A stretch of DNA of 19,124 nucleotides from Bifidobacterium breve (GCA_945861165.1 CAMATO010000012.1:1-19124), one strand, 5' to 3'; numbered from the stretch's first letter, positions 1-8,414 are shown. The notes: generated by a model from the letters alone, not told the origin. Made by a program: numbers and translations.

Positions 1-126
1 GCCATCCTGGTAATTGAAACCGCCAAGCGATCCGGGGACTTTGTTTGGCCCGCTGGCTTCGAAAGCATTCGTGAGAAGAATTATGGCGATACGTGTGTTT
101 GGTACGGTCAAGTATGCAAAAAGTAG
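1..126 (+). CDS. rsmD: 16S rRNA (guanine966-N2)-methyltransferase RsmD, C-terminal end (partial)
   Basis: An open frame runs in from the left edge and encodes 41 residues ending at TAG 124-126. The tail contains AGFESIREKNYGDTCVWYG, which resembles the last strand and C-terminus of actinobacterial RsmD (compare the usual RRYGET-LWYG ending). RsmD is an SAM-dependent methyltransferase that modifies G966 of 16S rRNA during 30S assembly. The catalytic NPPY region lies outside the window, so the call rests on the C-terminal resemblance and on the next gene being coaD, its usual partner. The last 13 nt overlap the coaD start, which suggests translational coupling. Confidence 0.75.
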   Translation, partial: AILVIETAKRSGDFVWPAGFESIREKNYGDTCVWYGQVCKK

Positions 127-590
127 TTTGCCCCGGTTCCTTTGATCCAGTAACCAATGGACATATCGATGTTTTTAAAAGAGCAGCAGATCTTTGCGAC
201 GAGGTTATAGTTGCAGTTTTGGTTAACCACACCAAAGCAGGTTTATTAACTATTGAAGAACGCGTGGAATTAATTAAAGAATCTTGCCAACATTTACCCA
301 AAGTTAGCGTTGAAACTTTTGATGGTTTATTAGTTGATTTCTGTCGAGATCGTGGAGTTACTGCCATTGTTAAAGGTTTAAGAGCGGTCAGTGATTTCGA
401 TTATGAATTGCAAATGTCTCAGATGAATTATCATCTAGGTCCTGTAGAAACTTTGTTTGTGGCAACAAATCCGCTTTACTCATTCCTTTCGTCTAGTTTG
501 GTGAGAGAAGTGGCACGCCACGGGGGAGATATATCTTCATCTGTTCCAAAACCAGTTGTGAAAGCATTGAAAGCAAAATACCAAAAATAA
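114..590 (+). CDS. coaD: Phosphopantetheine adenylyltransferase (CoaD)
   Basis: CoaD transfers AMP from ATP to 4'-phosphopantetheine to form dephospho-CoA, the penultimate step of CoA synthesis, in the cytoplasm. The 158-residue product has the family's usual length. It opens with VVCPGSFDPVTNGH, carrying the TNGH nucleotidyltransferase motif at residues 14-17. Near the C-terminus YSFLSSSLVREVA matches the second nucleotide-binding motif (ISSTxVR/K-like), followed by the typical GGDISSSVP. I chose ATG 114 over the GTG at 93 because it places the glycine-rich first strand at the terminus as in homologues. The gene begins inside the end of rsmD and ends 3 nt before the SepIVA-like gene, so it belongs to the same operon. 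No Shine-Dalgarno sequence is evident. Confidence 0.96.
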   Translation: MQKVVCPGSFDPVTNGHIDVFKRAADLCDEVIVAVLVNHTKAGLLTIEERVELIKESCQHLPKVSVETFDGLLVDFCRDRGVTAIVKGLRAVSDFDYELQMSQMNYHLGPVETLFVATNPLYSFLSSSLVREVARHGGDISSSVPKPVVKALKAKYQK

Positions 591-593
591 ATT

Positions 594-1061
594 ATGGAAT
601 CCTTAAACCTCATCGAAAAGATCCTAAATGAGATTGTTGAAGCACGCTCAGTACCACTTTCCCGGGATGGGGCATTAGTAAATCGTCAGGAAATGATTAA
701 TTTGTTAACTGATTTAAAGCGAAAACTTCCTCAAGATATATTGCATGCTAATCACTTATTAGCAAATAAAGAGGCAATAATTCAAGAAGGTCGTCTTGCT
801 GCTCAGGAAATTGTGCAACAGGCCAGTGCTGAAGCAAACAGACTTATTTCTCAAACCGAAATTGTCCAATCAGCTACCGTAAAAGCGCAAGAAATTCTTG
901 ATGAAGTGGATCAAGAGTTGGCCAAAATGCGTAATGAAACAGATGATTATATTGATGCTCGTTTAGCAAGTTTTGAAATCACTCTTAACCGAACACTCAC
1001 AGCTGTCAGACGAGGTCGAGATAAAATATCTGGTAATTCAACATTCAATGATCAGGGATAA
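594..1061 (+). CDS. SepIVA-like (DivIVA-related) coiled-coil cell-division protein
   Basis: This 155-residue protein is predicted to be mostly helical and soluble. Residues about 1-60 begin with ESLNLIEKILNEIVEARSVPLS, and a long Ala/Glu/Gln-rich coiled coil covers about 60-130. It has no signal peptide and no catalytic motif. Its place between coaD and DUF177/rpmF/rnc, and its opening (helix, then a short PLS loop and NRQEM), match the actinobacterial family that includes mycobacterial SepIVA (Rv2927c), a DivIVA-like septal factor needed for division. It is often annotated as 'ATP synthase F0 subunit B' or 'cell division initiation protein' because of the coiled coil. The role is inferred from family and position. 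It starts 3 nt after coaD without a visible ribosome binding site. Confidence 0.72.
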   Translation: MESLNLIEKILNEIVEARSVPLSRDGALVNRQEMINLLTDLKRKLPQDILHANHLLANKEAIIQEGRLAAQEIVQQASAEANRLISQTEIVQSATVKAQEILDEVDQELAKMRNETDDYIDARLASFEITLNRTLTAVRRGRDKISGNSTFNDQG

Positions 1062-1065
1062 GTAA

Positions 1066-1608
1066 ATGAGAAAACTTGATGCTCGTGACCCATTAGTGCT
1101 TGACGTCCATGAATTGCCTCGTAGAGCTGGTGAATCAAAAAAGATTGACATCACCATTAAATTGCCTAATCCATTAAGTAATGGACCAGTGATTGTTCCC
1201 GCCGAAAGTGAAGTTGACCTAGAACTATTACTTGAAGCAGTAGTTGATGGAGTATTGGTAACTGGCGAAGTGTTTTTAGAAGTGGTAGCAGAATGTTCCC
1301 GCTGCTTAGATCCAGTTAAGTATGAGATTGATGCCCAAGTTACTGATTTATATGTCTATGAAGATAAAGAAATAACTAGTGATGAAGAAGTAGATGAGAT
1401 TAGAAAGATGCAAGGAGATTTGATAGATCTTGAGCCCGCCCTCATAGATGCGGTGGTGCTTGAACTACCAATCCGACCTCTTTGCAATGATGATTGTCTT
1501 GGACTTTGTGCCCAGTGTGGAATTCGTCTTGAAGAGGATCCTGAACATAAGCACGAAATATTAGATCTGCGATGGTCGAAGCTATCGCAATTAAAGGAAG
1601 AGAAGTAG
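1066..1608 (+). CDS. DUF177 / YceD family protein
   Basis: This 180-residue protein belongs to the DUF177 (YceD) family, nearly always encoded directly upstream of rpmF. Bacterial and plastid members are linked to 23S rRNA accumulation and ribosome assembly, but the biochemical activity is unsettled. It shows a first cysteine pair ECSRC (C77, C80) and a C-terminal cluster PLCNDDCLGLCAQCG (C140, C144, C148, C151), consistent with metal binding in the actinobacterial branch. The acidic centre (about 99-112) and the ending WSKLSQLK are typical. An AGGGA at 1054-1058 lies 7 nt before ATG 1066, a clear ribosome binding site embedded in the end of the previous gene. It ends 6 nt before rpmF. Confidence 0.9.
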   Translation: MRKLDARDPLVLDVHELPRRAGESKKIDITIKLPNPLSNGPVIVPAESEVDLELLLEAVVDGVLVTGEVFLEVVAECSRCLDPVKYEIDAQVTDLYVYEDKEITSDEEVDEIRKMQGDLIDLEPALIDAVVLELPIRPLCNDDCLGLCAQCGIRLEEDPEHKHEILDLRWSKLSQLKEEK

Positions 1609-1614
1609 AGAAAA

Positions 1615-1788
1615 GTGCCAGTACCAAAACGAAAGATGTCGCGTTCAAACACACGAAATCGTCGCGCACAATGGAAAGCAACAGTTCCAACTTTAGTTAC
1701 TTGTGATCGTTGTCGTTCCGAAAAACTTCCACACACTGCATGTCCAACATGCGGTACATACGCAAAACGTCAAGTTACTAATCCATAA
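1615..1788 (+). CDS. rpmF: 50S ribosomal protein L32
   Basis: A GTG-initiated frame of 57 residues encodes VPVPKRKMSRSNTRNRRAQW, the characteristic L32 N-terminus. L32 is a small basic protein of the large subunit located near the exit-tunnel side. A zinc-ribbon arrangement is present: C30-x2-C33 and C43-x2-C46 (TCDRCR ... ACPTCG), so this is the zinc-binding (C+) paralogue type. Length is normal. GTG 1615 is chosen because PVPKRKMS directly follows the initiator in homologues. It sits between DUF177 and rnc, the usual order, and ends 12 nt before rnc. Confidence 0.97.
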   Translation: MPVPKRKMSRSNTRNRRAQWKATVPTLVTCDRCRSEKLPHTACPTCGTYAKRQVTNP

Positions 1789-1800
1789 ATAAAAAGTAAT

Positions 1801-2478
1801 ATGCGCGAATTAGTAGCGCGCTTAGGCGTTGAACTTTCGGAAGATATTTTGAAACAAGCTATTACTCATCGTTCATACTCTTATGAACATGGTGGCATTC
1901 CCACCAATGAAAGACTTGAATTTTTAGGCGATTCTGTTTTAGGAATTGTTATCACTGATGAACTTTATAGAAAAAATCCTGATGCACAAGAAGGACAATT
2001 AGCTAAATTAAGGGCTGCAGTTGTTAACGCTAAAGCTTTAGCTGATGTGGCAAGAACCTTAGGTTTAGGTGAATTTCTTTTACTTGGCAAAGGTGAGGAA
2101 ACTACCGGAGGTCGAGATAAATCAAGTATTTTATCTGACGCTGTTGAAGCACTATTAGGTGCAATTTATGTTGAGCATGGCATAACAAAATCTGGTGAAG
2201 TCATTTTGCAACTATTTGCCCCTATTTTGGCGGCAAGTGCTGAACTAGGTGCTGGACTTGATTGGAAAACAAGTTTGGCTGAATTAGTTCATTCCAAATC
2301 ATTAGGTGCAATTAAATATGTGATTGATCAATCTGGACCAGATCATGACAAGAGATTCACAGCAAAAGTTAGAGTTGGTGAAGAATTTTATGGTAACGGT
2401 GAAGGTAAGAGCAAAAAAGAAGCAGAACAGCACGCTGCAGCGTCTGCTTACACTGAAATAAATAACTTAAGACCATAA
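1801..2478 (+). CDS. rnc: Ribonuclease III
   Basis: RNase III is the homodimeric, Mg2+-dependent endonuclease that cleaves double-stranded RNA in pre-rRNA and structured mRNAs. The 225-residue product has the RNase III signature NERLEFLGDS, with E37, E40 and D44 in the catalytic positions, and the second acidic pair D113/E116 in LSDAVEALLGAIY. A double-stranded-RNA-binding domain follows at about 155-222, with the KSKKEAEQHAAASA helix conserved. The length is normal. Actinobacterial features include THRSYSYEHGG and TGGRDKSSILSD. It starts 12 nt after rpmF without a ribosome binding site, and its stop abuts the mutM start. Confidence 0.97.
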   Translation: MRELVARLGVELSEDILKQAITHRSYSYEHGGIPTNERLEFLGDSVLGIVITDELYRKNPDAQEGQLAKLRAAVVNAKALADVARTLGLGEFLLLGKGEETTGGRDKSSILSDAVEALLGAIYVEHGITKSGEVILQLFAPILAASAELGAGLDWKTSLAELVHSKSLGAIKYVIDQSGPDHDKRFTAKVRVGEEFYGNGEGKSKKEAEQHAAASAYTEINNLRP

Positions 2479-3351
2479 ATGCCTGAATTACCTGAAGTTG
2501 AAGTGGTTAGAAAAGGTTTAGCTCAACATGTTAAGAACAGAAAAGTTGAAAAGGTTAAAGTTAGAAATATTCGAGCTTTAAGACACTTTGAATTCAGCAC
2601 CAAGACTTTTGAAAGAACTGTTTGCGGTTTAACCATTAATACAGTTGAACGTCGAGGCAAATTCCTGTGGATGACTTTAAAGAACTCCTCCCAGGCAATA
2701 AGTGCACATCTGGGCATGAGTGGTCAAATGCTAATGGTAAAAAAAGATGAAAAACCTTCCACTCATGCACGGGTGATATTTGATTTTGCTGACAATAAAA
2801 GAAGTTTACATTTTGTGGATCAAAGAACCTTTGGTTGGATAAATCTTGAGGAACTAGTAGAGGCTCCAGATAAACGATTAGTTCCAGAATCGGTCACACA
2901 TATCTCACCTGACTTATTTGAAGAAACATTTGACATGGATAAAACCATTGCGAACATAAAAAGAAGAAAAACAACTATTAAACAGGCACTTTTAAATCAA
3001 GAAATAGTGGCAGGAGTGGGAAATATTTATGCCGATGAAGCATTATGGATGGCAAAAACACATTGGGCAAATGTTTGTGAAGATTTAAGTGAGAAAAAAA
3101 TTAAAGAAATCTTGTTAAGTGCTAAAGAAGTGATGGCTAAGGCTTTAGCAAAAGGCGGAACATCCTTTGATGATCTCTACATTGACGTCAATGGTGAAAG
3201 TGGTTACTTTGAAAACGATTTGAAGGCATATGGGCGAGAAGGTGAAAGGTGTTACAGGTGTGATTTGGAAATGGTCCGGGAAGCCTTTTCTAACAACAGA
3301 AGTTCCACAATCTGTCCAAGTTGCCAACCTCGCTTTAGCCCTCATAGATAG
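2479..3351 (+). CDS. mutM: Formamidopyrimidine-DNA glycosylase (Fpg/MutM)
   Basis: MutM removes 8-oxoguanine and formamidopyrimidines from DNA by a bifunctional glycosylase/AP-lyase reaction. The 290-residue protein begins MPELPEVEVVRKGL, giving the catalytic N-terminal Pro2 and Glu3. K61 in ERRGKFLW matches the conserved DNA-contacting lysine, and HLGMSGQ is intact. A helix-two-turn-helix segment (KQALLNQEIVAGVGNIYADE) and a C-terminal zinc finger (C258, C261, C279, C282) with NNRSST between the cysteine pairs complete the Fpg fold, so it appears active. ATG 2479 follows the rnc stop with no gap, so translation probably relies on reinitiation. The rnc-mutM pair is standard for actinobacteria. 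Confidence 0.97.
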   Translation: MPELPEVEVVRKGLAQHVKNRKVEKVKVRNIRALRHFEFSTKTFERTVCGLTINTVERRGKFLWMTLKNSSQAISAHLGMSGQMLMVKKDEKPSTHARVIFDFADNKRSLHFVDQRTFGWINLEELVEAPDKRLVPESVTHISPDLFEETFDMDKTIANIKRRKTTIKQALLNQEIVAGVGNIYADEALWMAKTHWANVCEDLSEKKIKEILLSAKEVMAKALAKGGTSFDDLYIDVNGESGYFENDLKAYGREGERCYRCDLEMVREAFSNNRSSTICPSCQPRFSPHR

Positions 3352-3354
3352 AGT

Positions 3355-3378
3355 TAGAGGGTTAAGACCAACCCACTA
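3355..3378 (+). other. Imperfect inverted repeat / hairpin between mutM and smc
   Basis: TAGAGGGTT (3355-3363) can pair with AACCCACTA (3370-3378) around the 6-nt loop AAGACC, with one A-A mismatch. The hairpin begins 3 nt after the mutM stop and ends 5 nt before the smc Shine-Dalgarno sequence. There is no T-run after it, so a classic intrinsic terminator is not supported. It may act as a weak terminator, a processing site or a modulator of smc translation. Confidence 0.35.
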
Positions 3379-3383
3379 AATCC

Positions 3384-3388
3384 GGAGG
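3384..3388 (+). promoter_or_regulatory. Strong Shine-Dalgarno sequence deciding the TTG start of smc
   Basis: GGAGG lies 6 nt before TTG 3395. Most neighbouring genes lack such a site, so it firmly supports the TTG start, which yields the canonical MYLKSLTIRGFKSFA N-terminus. Confidence 0.8.
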
Positions 3389-3394
3389 CAGATC

Positions 3395-6300
3395 TTGTAT
3401 TTAAAAAGTCTGACTATCCGTGGATTTAAATCTTTTGCTTCTGCGACAACTTTAGATTTTGAACAAGGTATTACTGCAGTAGTAGGACCAAATGGTTCCG
3501 GTAAATCAAATGTGGTTGATGCCATTGCTTGGGTAATGGGTGAACAAGGCGCCAAAGCATTACGCGGTGGCGTAATGGATGACGTCATCTTTAAAGGATC
3601 TGCTGGCAGAGCTCCATTAGGTAGAGCAGAAGTTGTGTTAACAATTGACAACACCGATGGTGCTTTACCAATTGATTATGCAGAAGTAACAATTTCGAGA
3701 ACTTTATTTAGAAATGGTGGATCAGAGTATGCAATAAATGGCAACTCATCTCGATTACTAGATGTACAAGAACTGCTTTCTGATTCTGGTATTGGTAGAG
3801 AAATGCACGTCATTGTTGGTCAAGGAAAAGTTGCAGCAGTTTTAAGTGCTTCACCTGAGGATCGTAGAGGATTTATTGAAGAAGCAGCTGGTGTTTTAAA
3901 ACATAGAAGACGAAAAGAAAAAGCAGAAAGAAAACTTGATGCCACTCAAGCCAACATGCTTCGCTTACAAGACTTAACAACTGAAATTAGAAGACAATTA
4001 AAGCCTTTAGCGAGACAAGCAGATGTTGCTAGAAAAGCACAAACCATTCAAGCTGAACTAAGAGATTCAAAATTACGGATTTTGGCTGACGATTTAACAC
4101 AGATGCGCATCAACATGATGAAAGAAGTTGCTGACGAAACTATTTTGCGCGAGAAGCAAACTCAAGTTGAAACGCAAATGAATGAAAAGAAACTTCGTGA
4201 ATCTGAACTCGAAAGATTATTATTAGAGGCAACTCCCAGGGTGCAAACTGCACAACAAACCTGGTTCAAACTTGCATCTTTAAGAGAACGTTTCTTTGGT
4301 ACAAGATCACTTGCATTGGAACGAGCAAAACTTGTAGAAGAAGAAATCCAGGAACAAACAACTGGTGCAGATCCTGAAGCATTAGATAAAGAAGCCAAAG
4401 CAACCAGAGAAAATTCTTATGAATTACAAAAAGATGTTGAGAATGCAACAAGTTTTCTTAGCAAAGCAATTGGCGAAAGAACTGCCACAGAACAATTGTT
4501 TCAAACCGAACAAGCACGTCACACAAACGCAGTTAAATCTGCGGCAGATAAGCGTGAAGAATTTGCTAGATTAACTGGTCAAGTAAATGCTGCAAAATCA
4601 AGAATTGAAGCAAGATCAAGTGAAGCAACCAGATTAGAAGTCGAAGTAAGAGAAGCACGGGAACGTGCCGAGAAAGCTAGAACAGCATTTCTTGCACTTG
4701 AATCTCAAATCGCAGGATTAGATGGTGTGGAAAAAGGATTAGATACTCAATTTGAACAATCATCAAAAGAACTAACAGCGGCTGATGAAAAAGTTGCCGA
4801 ATTAGAATTTAAATCTCAAGAAACCGCTAAGTCAAAAGCAGCTTTTACTGCTAGAGCTGAAGCTTTGCAGCAAGTGTTATTAGAAGAAGTTGATGGTGGT
4901 GACTCATTATTAAATTCTGGTGATGATTCTTTAATTGGATCCCTTGCCACATTATTAAGAATTGAAAACGGTTGGGAATCAGCAGTAGCCGTTGCCCTGG
5001 GGGATGCTGCAAATGCAATTGCTGCAAAATCTGTAAACGATGCCATTAGGTCTATAAACAAACTTAAGAATAATAAAACTGGTAGAGCAGCTGTGTTATT
5101 GGCAGATGCACTCTATGAGCAAAATAATGCACCAGCTGCTCCATCATTTTCCAGAAATGCCATTGAATTAGTTAATGCTCCCTATGAGTTACAAAATGCG
5201 TTAAAGAAATTATTAAAAGATGTAGTAATTGTTGAAACTTTGGCAGATGCACAAGAAGCAGTGAGATTGCAACCAAGACTAACTGCTGTTACTAGAGATG
5301 GCGACAAAGTAACTTCTTATTACGTAATCGGTGGAACGGTGAATACTCGTTCACGCATTGAAGCTATAGCAAATGTCGAAAAAGCTGAATCTGACCGAGA
5401 TCAAGCAAGTGCTTCAGCTGACCAACTTCGCTTTGAGTTACAAAATGCTAAAGATGTACAAAGAAAAGCTTCTGAAAAAGTTGAAGCTGCTCTTGCTTTA
5501 CTTTATGAATCAGATGCTGAACTTGCAGCCATTGCTGAAAAACTTGCAGCATTAGGGGAACAAAACAGATCTTCACAAGCTGAGGCAGAAAGATTGGATA
5601 GTTTACTTCGTGCCTCGCACACAGCACGTGCTGATGATGAACGAGTTTTACGTGAAATCGAAAACCGTTTAGCAGAATCGGGAACTGAACCAGAAGAAAT
5701 AGTTGAAATTGATTCCACCGAATTAGAAAGATTAAGTAACTTGCTGGTAACAACTAGAGCAACAGAAGTTGAAGCACGCCTTACAATGAGAACTGCTGAA
5801 GAAAGATTGGCAGCAGTTGTACAAAGAGCAGATCAACTTGAGAGCACTGCCAACAGTGAAAGAGTTGCTCGTTCTAAAGCTATGCAACGACGTGAACAAA
5901 GAAGACGAGAAGCCCACATTGCAAATGCTGTTTTTCAAGGTGTGGAAACTGCTATGTCGTATTTGGAAAATTCGCTTATTACTGCTGAGCATGAAAGAGA
6001 CGAATCAACTAAGCAGCAACAGGCAATGGAACAAGAGGTTCAAAAAGTAAGACATGCCATTAGAGATTTAGGATCTGAATTAGAGAGATTAGTTGACACT
6101 GTTCATCGCGATGAAGTTGCTCGGATGGAACAAAGATTAAGAATTGAACAAATAGAACTTAAAGGCTTAGAAGATTACGGTATAGAAGCAGATTCATTGT
6201 TGAAAGAATATGGACCTGATCAACTTGTGCCCCAAATAGTACATATTGATGACGATGCTGATCCTGATATGCCACTGCCAGCTGCTAAAGAACCAGAAGT

Positions 6301-6976
6301 GTATTCACGTGTGAAACAAGAAAAACGTGCTCTTGAAGCCGAAAAGAAATTAGCGTTGCTGGGAAGAGTTAACCCACTGGCATTAGAAGAATTTAGTGCT
6401 TTGGAAGAAAGAAACCAATTCTTAACCGAACAACTAGAAGATGTAAAAAAGACTCGTAAAGACTTGTTAGAAGTTATTGCTGAGGTAGAACAAAGAGTGC
6501 AACAAGTATTTAACGAAGCATATAAAGATGTTTGTCGTGAATTTGAAGCAGTTTTGCCAAGACTTTTTCCAGGCGGAGAGGGTCGCCTAGTTTTAACTGA
6601 TCCTGAAAATATGCTCACCACCGGTATTGACATCGAAGTAAAACCCCAAGGTAAAAGATATTTGCGTTTGACACTTCTTTCTGGAGGGGAACAATCTTTA
6701 ACCGCGGTGGCTTTCTTGGTGGCTTTGTTTAAAGCCAGACCGTCACCGTTCTATATTTTGGATGAGGTTGAAGCAGCACTTGATGATGCCAACTTGAGTC
6801 GCTTATTAGAACTTTATGAAGAACTAAGAATCAATTCCCAGTTGATTGTGGTGACGCATCAAAAGAAAACCATGGAAATTTGTGATTCTTTATATGGGGT
6901 TTCAATGCGTGGGGATGGCATCTCAACAGTGGTAAGTCAAAGAATTCGTGAAGTTCGAGAAAATCAACCAGCTTAA
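3395..6976 (+). CDS. smc: Chromosome segregation protein SMC
   Basis: SMC is the dimeric ATPase of the bacterial condensin (SMC-ScpAB) that extrudes DNA loops to organise and segregate the chromosome. The 1193-residue length is normal. The N-terminal ATPase half begins YLKSLTIRGFKSFA and has a Walker A, GPNGSGKSN, at 31-39. Coiled-coil arms cover about 170-495 and 655-1010. The hinge lies at about 500-645 (DDSLIGSLATLLRIENGWESAVAVALGDAANAI ... VIGGT). The C-terminal half carries the ABC signature LLSGGEQ near 1094 and Walker B FYILDEVEAALD near 1119-1130. Initiation at TTG is supported by the GGAGG upstream. ftsY begins 8 nt after the stop. The scpA and scpB partners are not in the window. 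Confidence 0.98.
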   Translation: MYLKSLTIRGFKSFASATTLDFEQGITAVVGPNGSGKSNVVDAIAWVMGEQGAKALRGGVMDDVIFKGSAGRAPLGRAEVVLTIDNTDGALPIDYAEVTISRTLFRNGGSEYAINGNSSRLLDVQELLSDSGIGREMHVIVGQGKVAAVLSASPEDRRGFIEEAAGVLKHRRRKEKAERKLDATQANMLRLQDLTTEIRRQLKPLARQADVARKAQTIQAELRDSKLRILADDLTQMRINMMKEVADETILREKQTQVETQMNEKKLRESELERLLLEATPRVQTAQQTWFKLASLRERFFGTRSLALERAKLVEEEIQEQTTGADPEALDKEAKATRENSYELQKDVENATSFLSKAIGERTATEQLFQTEQARHTNAVKSAADKREEFARLTGQVNAAKSRIEARSSEATRLEVEVREARERAEKARTAFLALESQIAGLDGVEKGLDTQFEQSSKELTAADEKVAELEFKSQETAKSKAAFTARAEALQQVLLEEVDGGDSLLNSGDDSLIGSLATLLRIENGWESAVAVALGDAANAIAAKSVNDAIRSINKLKNNKTGRAAVLLADALYEQNNAPAAPSFSRNAIELVNAPYELQNALKKLLKDVVIVETLADAQEAVRLQPRLTAVTRDGDKVTSYYVIGGTVNTRSRIEAIANVEKAESDRDQASASADQLRFELQNAKDVQRKASEKVEAALALLYESDAELAAIAEKLAALGEQNRSSQAEAERLDSLLRASHTARADDERVLREIENRLAESGTEPEEIVEIDSTELERLSNLLVTTRATEVEARLTMRTAEERLAAVVQRADQLESTANSERVARSKAMQRREQRRREAHIANAVFQGVETAMSYLENSLITAEHERDESTKQQQAMEQEVQKVRHAIRDLGSELERLVDTVHRDEVARMEQRLRIEQIELKGLEDYGIEADSLLKEYGPDQLVPQIVHIDDDADPDMPLPAAKEPEVYSRVKQEKRALEAEKKLALLGRVNPLALEEFSALEERNQFLTEQLEDVKKTRKDLLEVIAEVEQRVQQVFNEAYKDVCREFEAVLPRLFPGGEGRLVLTDPENMLTTGIDIEVKPQGKRYLRLTLLSGGEQSLTAVAFLVALFKARPSPFYILDEVEAALDDANLSRLLELYEELRINSQLIVVTHQKKTMEICDSLYGVSMRGDGISTVVSQRIREVRENQPA

Positions 6977-6984
6977 ATCTGGTC

Positions 6985-7890
6985 ATGGGCATTTTTAGCA
7001 GAAAAAATAAAGGTGAAATACCTTTAAAAACTACTTCAACTTTTGGTTCCCAACTGCTAAATATCTTCACTCGCTCCACACTTGATGAACAAGCGTGGCA
7101 GGAAATTGAAGATACCTTAATTATGGCTGATATAGGACTGAAAACTACTCAGCAAATAATAGAAGAGTTAAGAAATAATCCCACTTTAAAATCAGCTCAC
7201 AGTGCTGAGCAAGGTAAAGCAGTTTTGAGAAATCAATTACTTAGTTCACTTAGTGTTAGTAATCGAAGTTTAAATATTTCGGCTACACCTTCAGTAATAA
7301 TAATGGTGGGAATTAATGGCACCGGAAAAACTACAACAATTGGTAAGCTGGCCCACAAATTAACCCAAGCAGGCAACAAATGTGTTCTAGGTGCTGCTGA
7401 CACTTTTAGAGCAGCAGCAAGTCAGCAATTACAAACTTGGGGCCAAAGAAGCAATGTTTCAGTTGTGACGGGACCAGAAAACTCTGAACCTTCTACGGTG
7501 GCTTTCAACGCGGTCCAAGAAGGATTAGCAGTTGGTGCAAAAGTTGTGTTAATTGATACCGCAGGAAGATTGCACACTAAATCAGGCTTGATGGATGAAC
7601 TGGGCAAAATTAAAAGAGTAATTGAAAAGCATGCCACGGTCACTGAAACCCTGTTAGTAATTGATGCCACCACCGGTCAAAATGGTTTGATTCAAGCCCG
7701 GGTCTTCACCCAAGCAGTTGAGGTAACAGGAATTGTTTTAACTAAATTAGATGGTTCAGCAAAAGGTGGAATTGTGATCGCGGTGCAAAGAGAATTGGAT
7801 GTGCCTGTGAAATTTGTTGGGGTAGGCGAATCAATTGATGATCTGATTGAATTTAATGCCGAAGACTTTGTCGATGGGTTACTAATTTGA
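6985..7890 (+). CDS. ftsY: Signal recognition particle receptor FtsY
   Basis: FtsY is the membrane-associated GTPase that receives SRP-bound ribosomes and hands them to SecYEG. At 301 residues it is a short form: after MGIFSRKNKG it goes almost directly into the N domain (about 25-90), with no long acidic A domain. The G domain carries the P-loop GINGTGKTTT (109-118), DTFRAAA (139-145), DTAGRL, and the TKLDGSAKGG motif characteristic of FtsY. The ending GESIDDLIEFNAEDFVDGLL is canonical. Both smc-ftsY linkage and the presence of ffh further along are typical of actinobacteria. Membrane attachment probably depends on the basic N-terminal helix (inference). The stop overlaps the next start as TTGA. 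Confidence 0.97.
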   Translation: MGIFSRKNKGEIPLKTTSTFGSQLLNIFTRSTLDEQAWQEIEDTLIMADIGLKTTQQIIEELRNNPTLKSAHSAEQGKAVLRNQLLSSLSVSNRSLNISATPSVIIMVGINGTGKTTTIGKLAHKLTQAGNKCVLGAADTFRAAASQQLQTWGQRSNVSVVTGPENSEPSTVAFNAVQEGLAVGAKVVLIDTAGRLHTKSGLMDELGKIKRVIEKHATVTETLLVIDATTGQNGLIQARVFTQAVEVTGIVLTKLDGSAKGGIVIAVQRELDVPVKFVGVGESIDDLIEFNAEDFVDGLLI

Positions 7891-8414
7891 GACCAACTAC
7901 CAAGCAAGTCATTGATCATTTTCAAATGACAACTTTGCCTGTGGAAAGCACATATTTTGTTAAGACTTATAGATCTAAAACAAGCAGATCAGATGGAACA
8001 GCTGACGGTAGCGCCATCATTGCACTTTATGCAGATGAACCCAGGAGTTGTTCATTATTTCATAGATTGAAATATGAAGAAGTGTGGCATTTTTATGCTG
8101 GAGACCCCATCAGATTAGTTTTACTTTATCCCGATAAAACCAGCAAAGAAGTAATTCTTGGTTCAAATTTCACCAAAGGTGAATTGATTCAATTCACAGT
8201 TCCCGCAGATGTTTGGCAAGCAGGAGAAATTGTCAAAGGTGGGGAGTGGGGATTATTTGGTTGCACTATGTCTCCTGGTTTTAGCGGTGACATATTTGAA
8301 GGTGGCTATTACTCCGATTTAATAAGAGATTTTCCGGATAGGAAAGAAGATATTTTAAAACTTTCAGTTCCTGCAGAGCATGATAAAAATATGCCTCAAG
8401 GATATGAAAACTAA
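7887..8414 (+). CDS. Cupin_5 (DUF985) family protein
   Basis: This 175-residue protein matches the DUF985/Cupin_5 family: a single cupin barrel with YEEVWHFYAGDPI (64-74), GELIQFTVPADVWQAGE (98-113) and GEWGLFGCTMSPGF (119-132), blocks that are strongly conserved in that family. E64, E65 and H68 are candidate metal or ligand residues. Structures of the family show a cupin fold, but no general reaction is established, so I assign none. The TTG start at 7887 overlaps the ftsY stop by four bases (TTGA), which implies translational coupling. The last codon overlaps the stop of the opposing permease gene. Functional connection with SRP targeting is not apparent; co-transcription may reflect compaction. 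Confidence 0.85.
   Translation: MRPTTKQVIDHFQMTTLPVESTYFVKTYRSKTSRSDGTADGSAIIALYADEPRSCSLFHRLKYEEVWHFYAGDPIRLVLLYPDKTSKEVILGSNFTKGELIQFTVPADVWQAGEIVKGGEWGLFGCTMSPGFSGDIFEGGYYSDLIRDFPDRKEDILKLSVPAEHDKNMPQGYEN

Noticed and set aside
1356..1736. Minus-strand open frame of 126 codons across DUF177 and rpmF
   Set aside because: It lies opposite two well-supported genes, spans their junction, and shows no recognisable domain or codon-use signal.
5448..5753. Minus-strand open frames of 71-101 codons opposite the SMC coiled coil
   Set aside because: The Leu/Gln/Ser-rich composition comes from antisense reading of Glu/Ala/Lys coiled-coil codons.
6220..6633. Minus-strand open frame of 137 codons opposite the smc 3' half
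   Set aside because: Ser/Cys-rich antisense shadow with no motif; smc is intact in this region.
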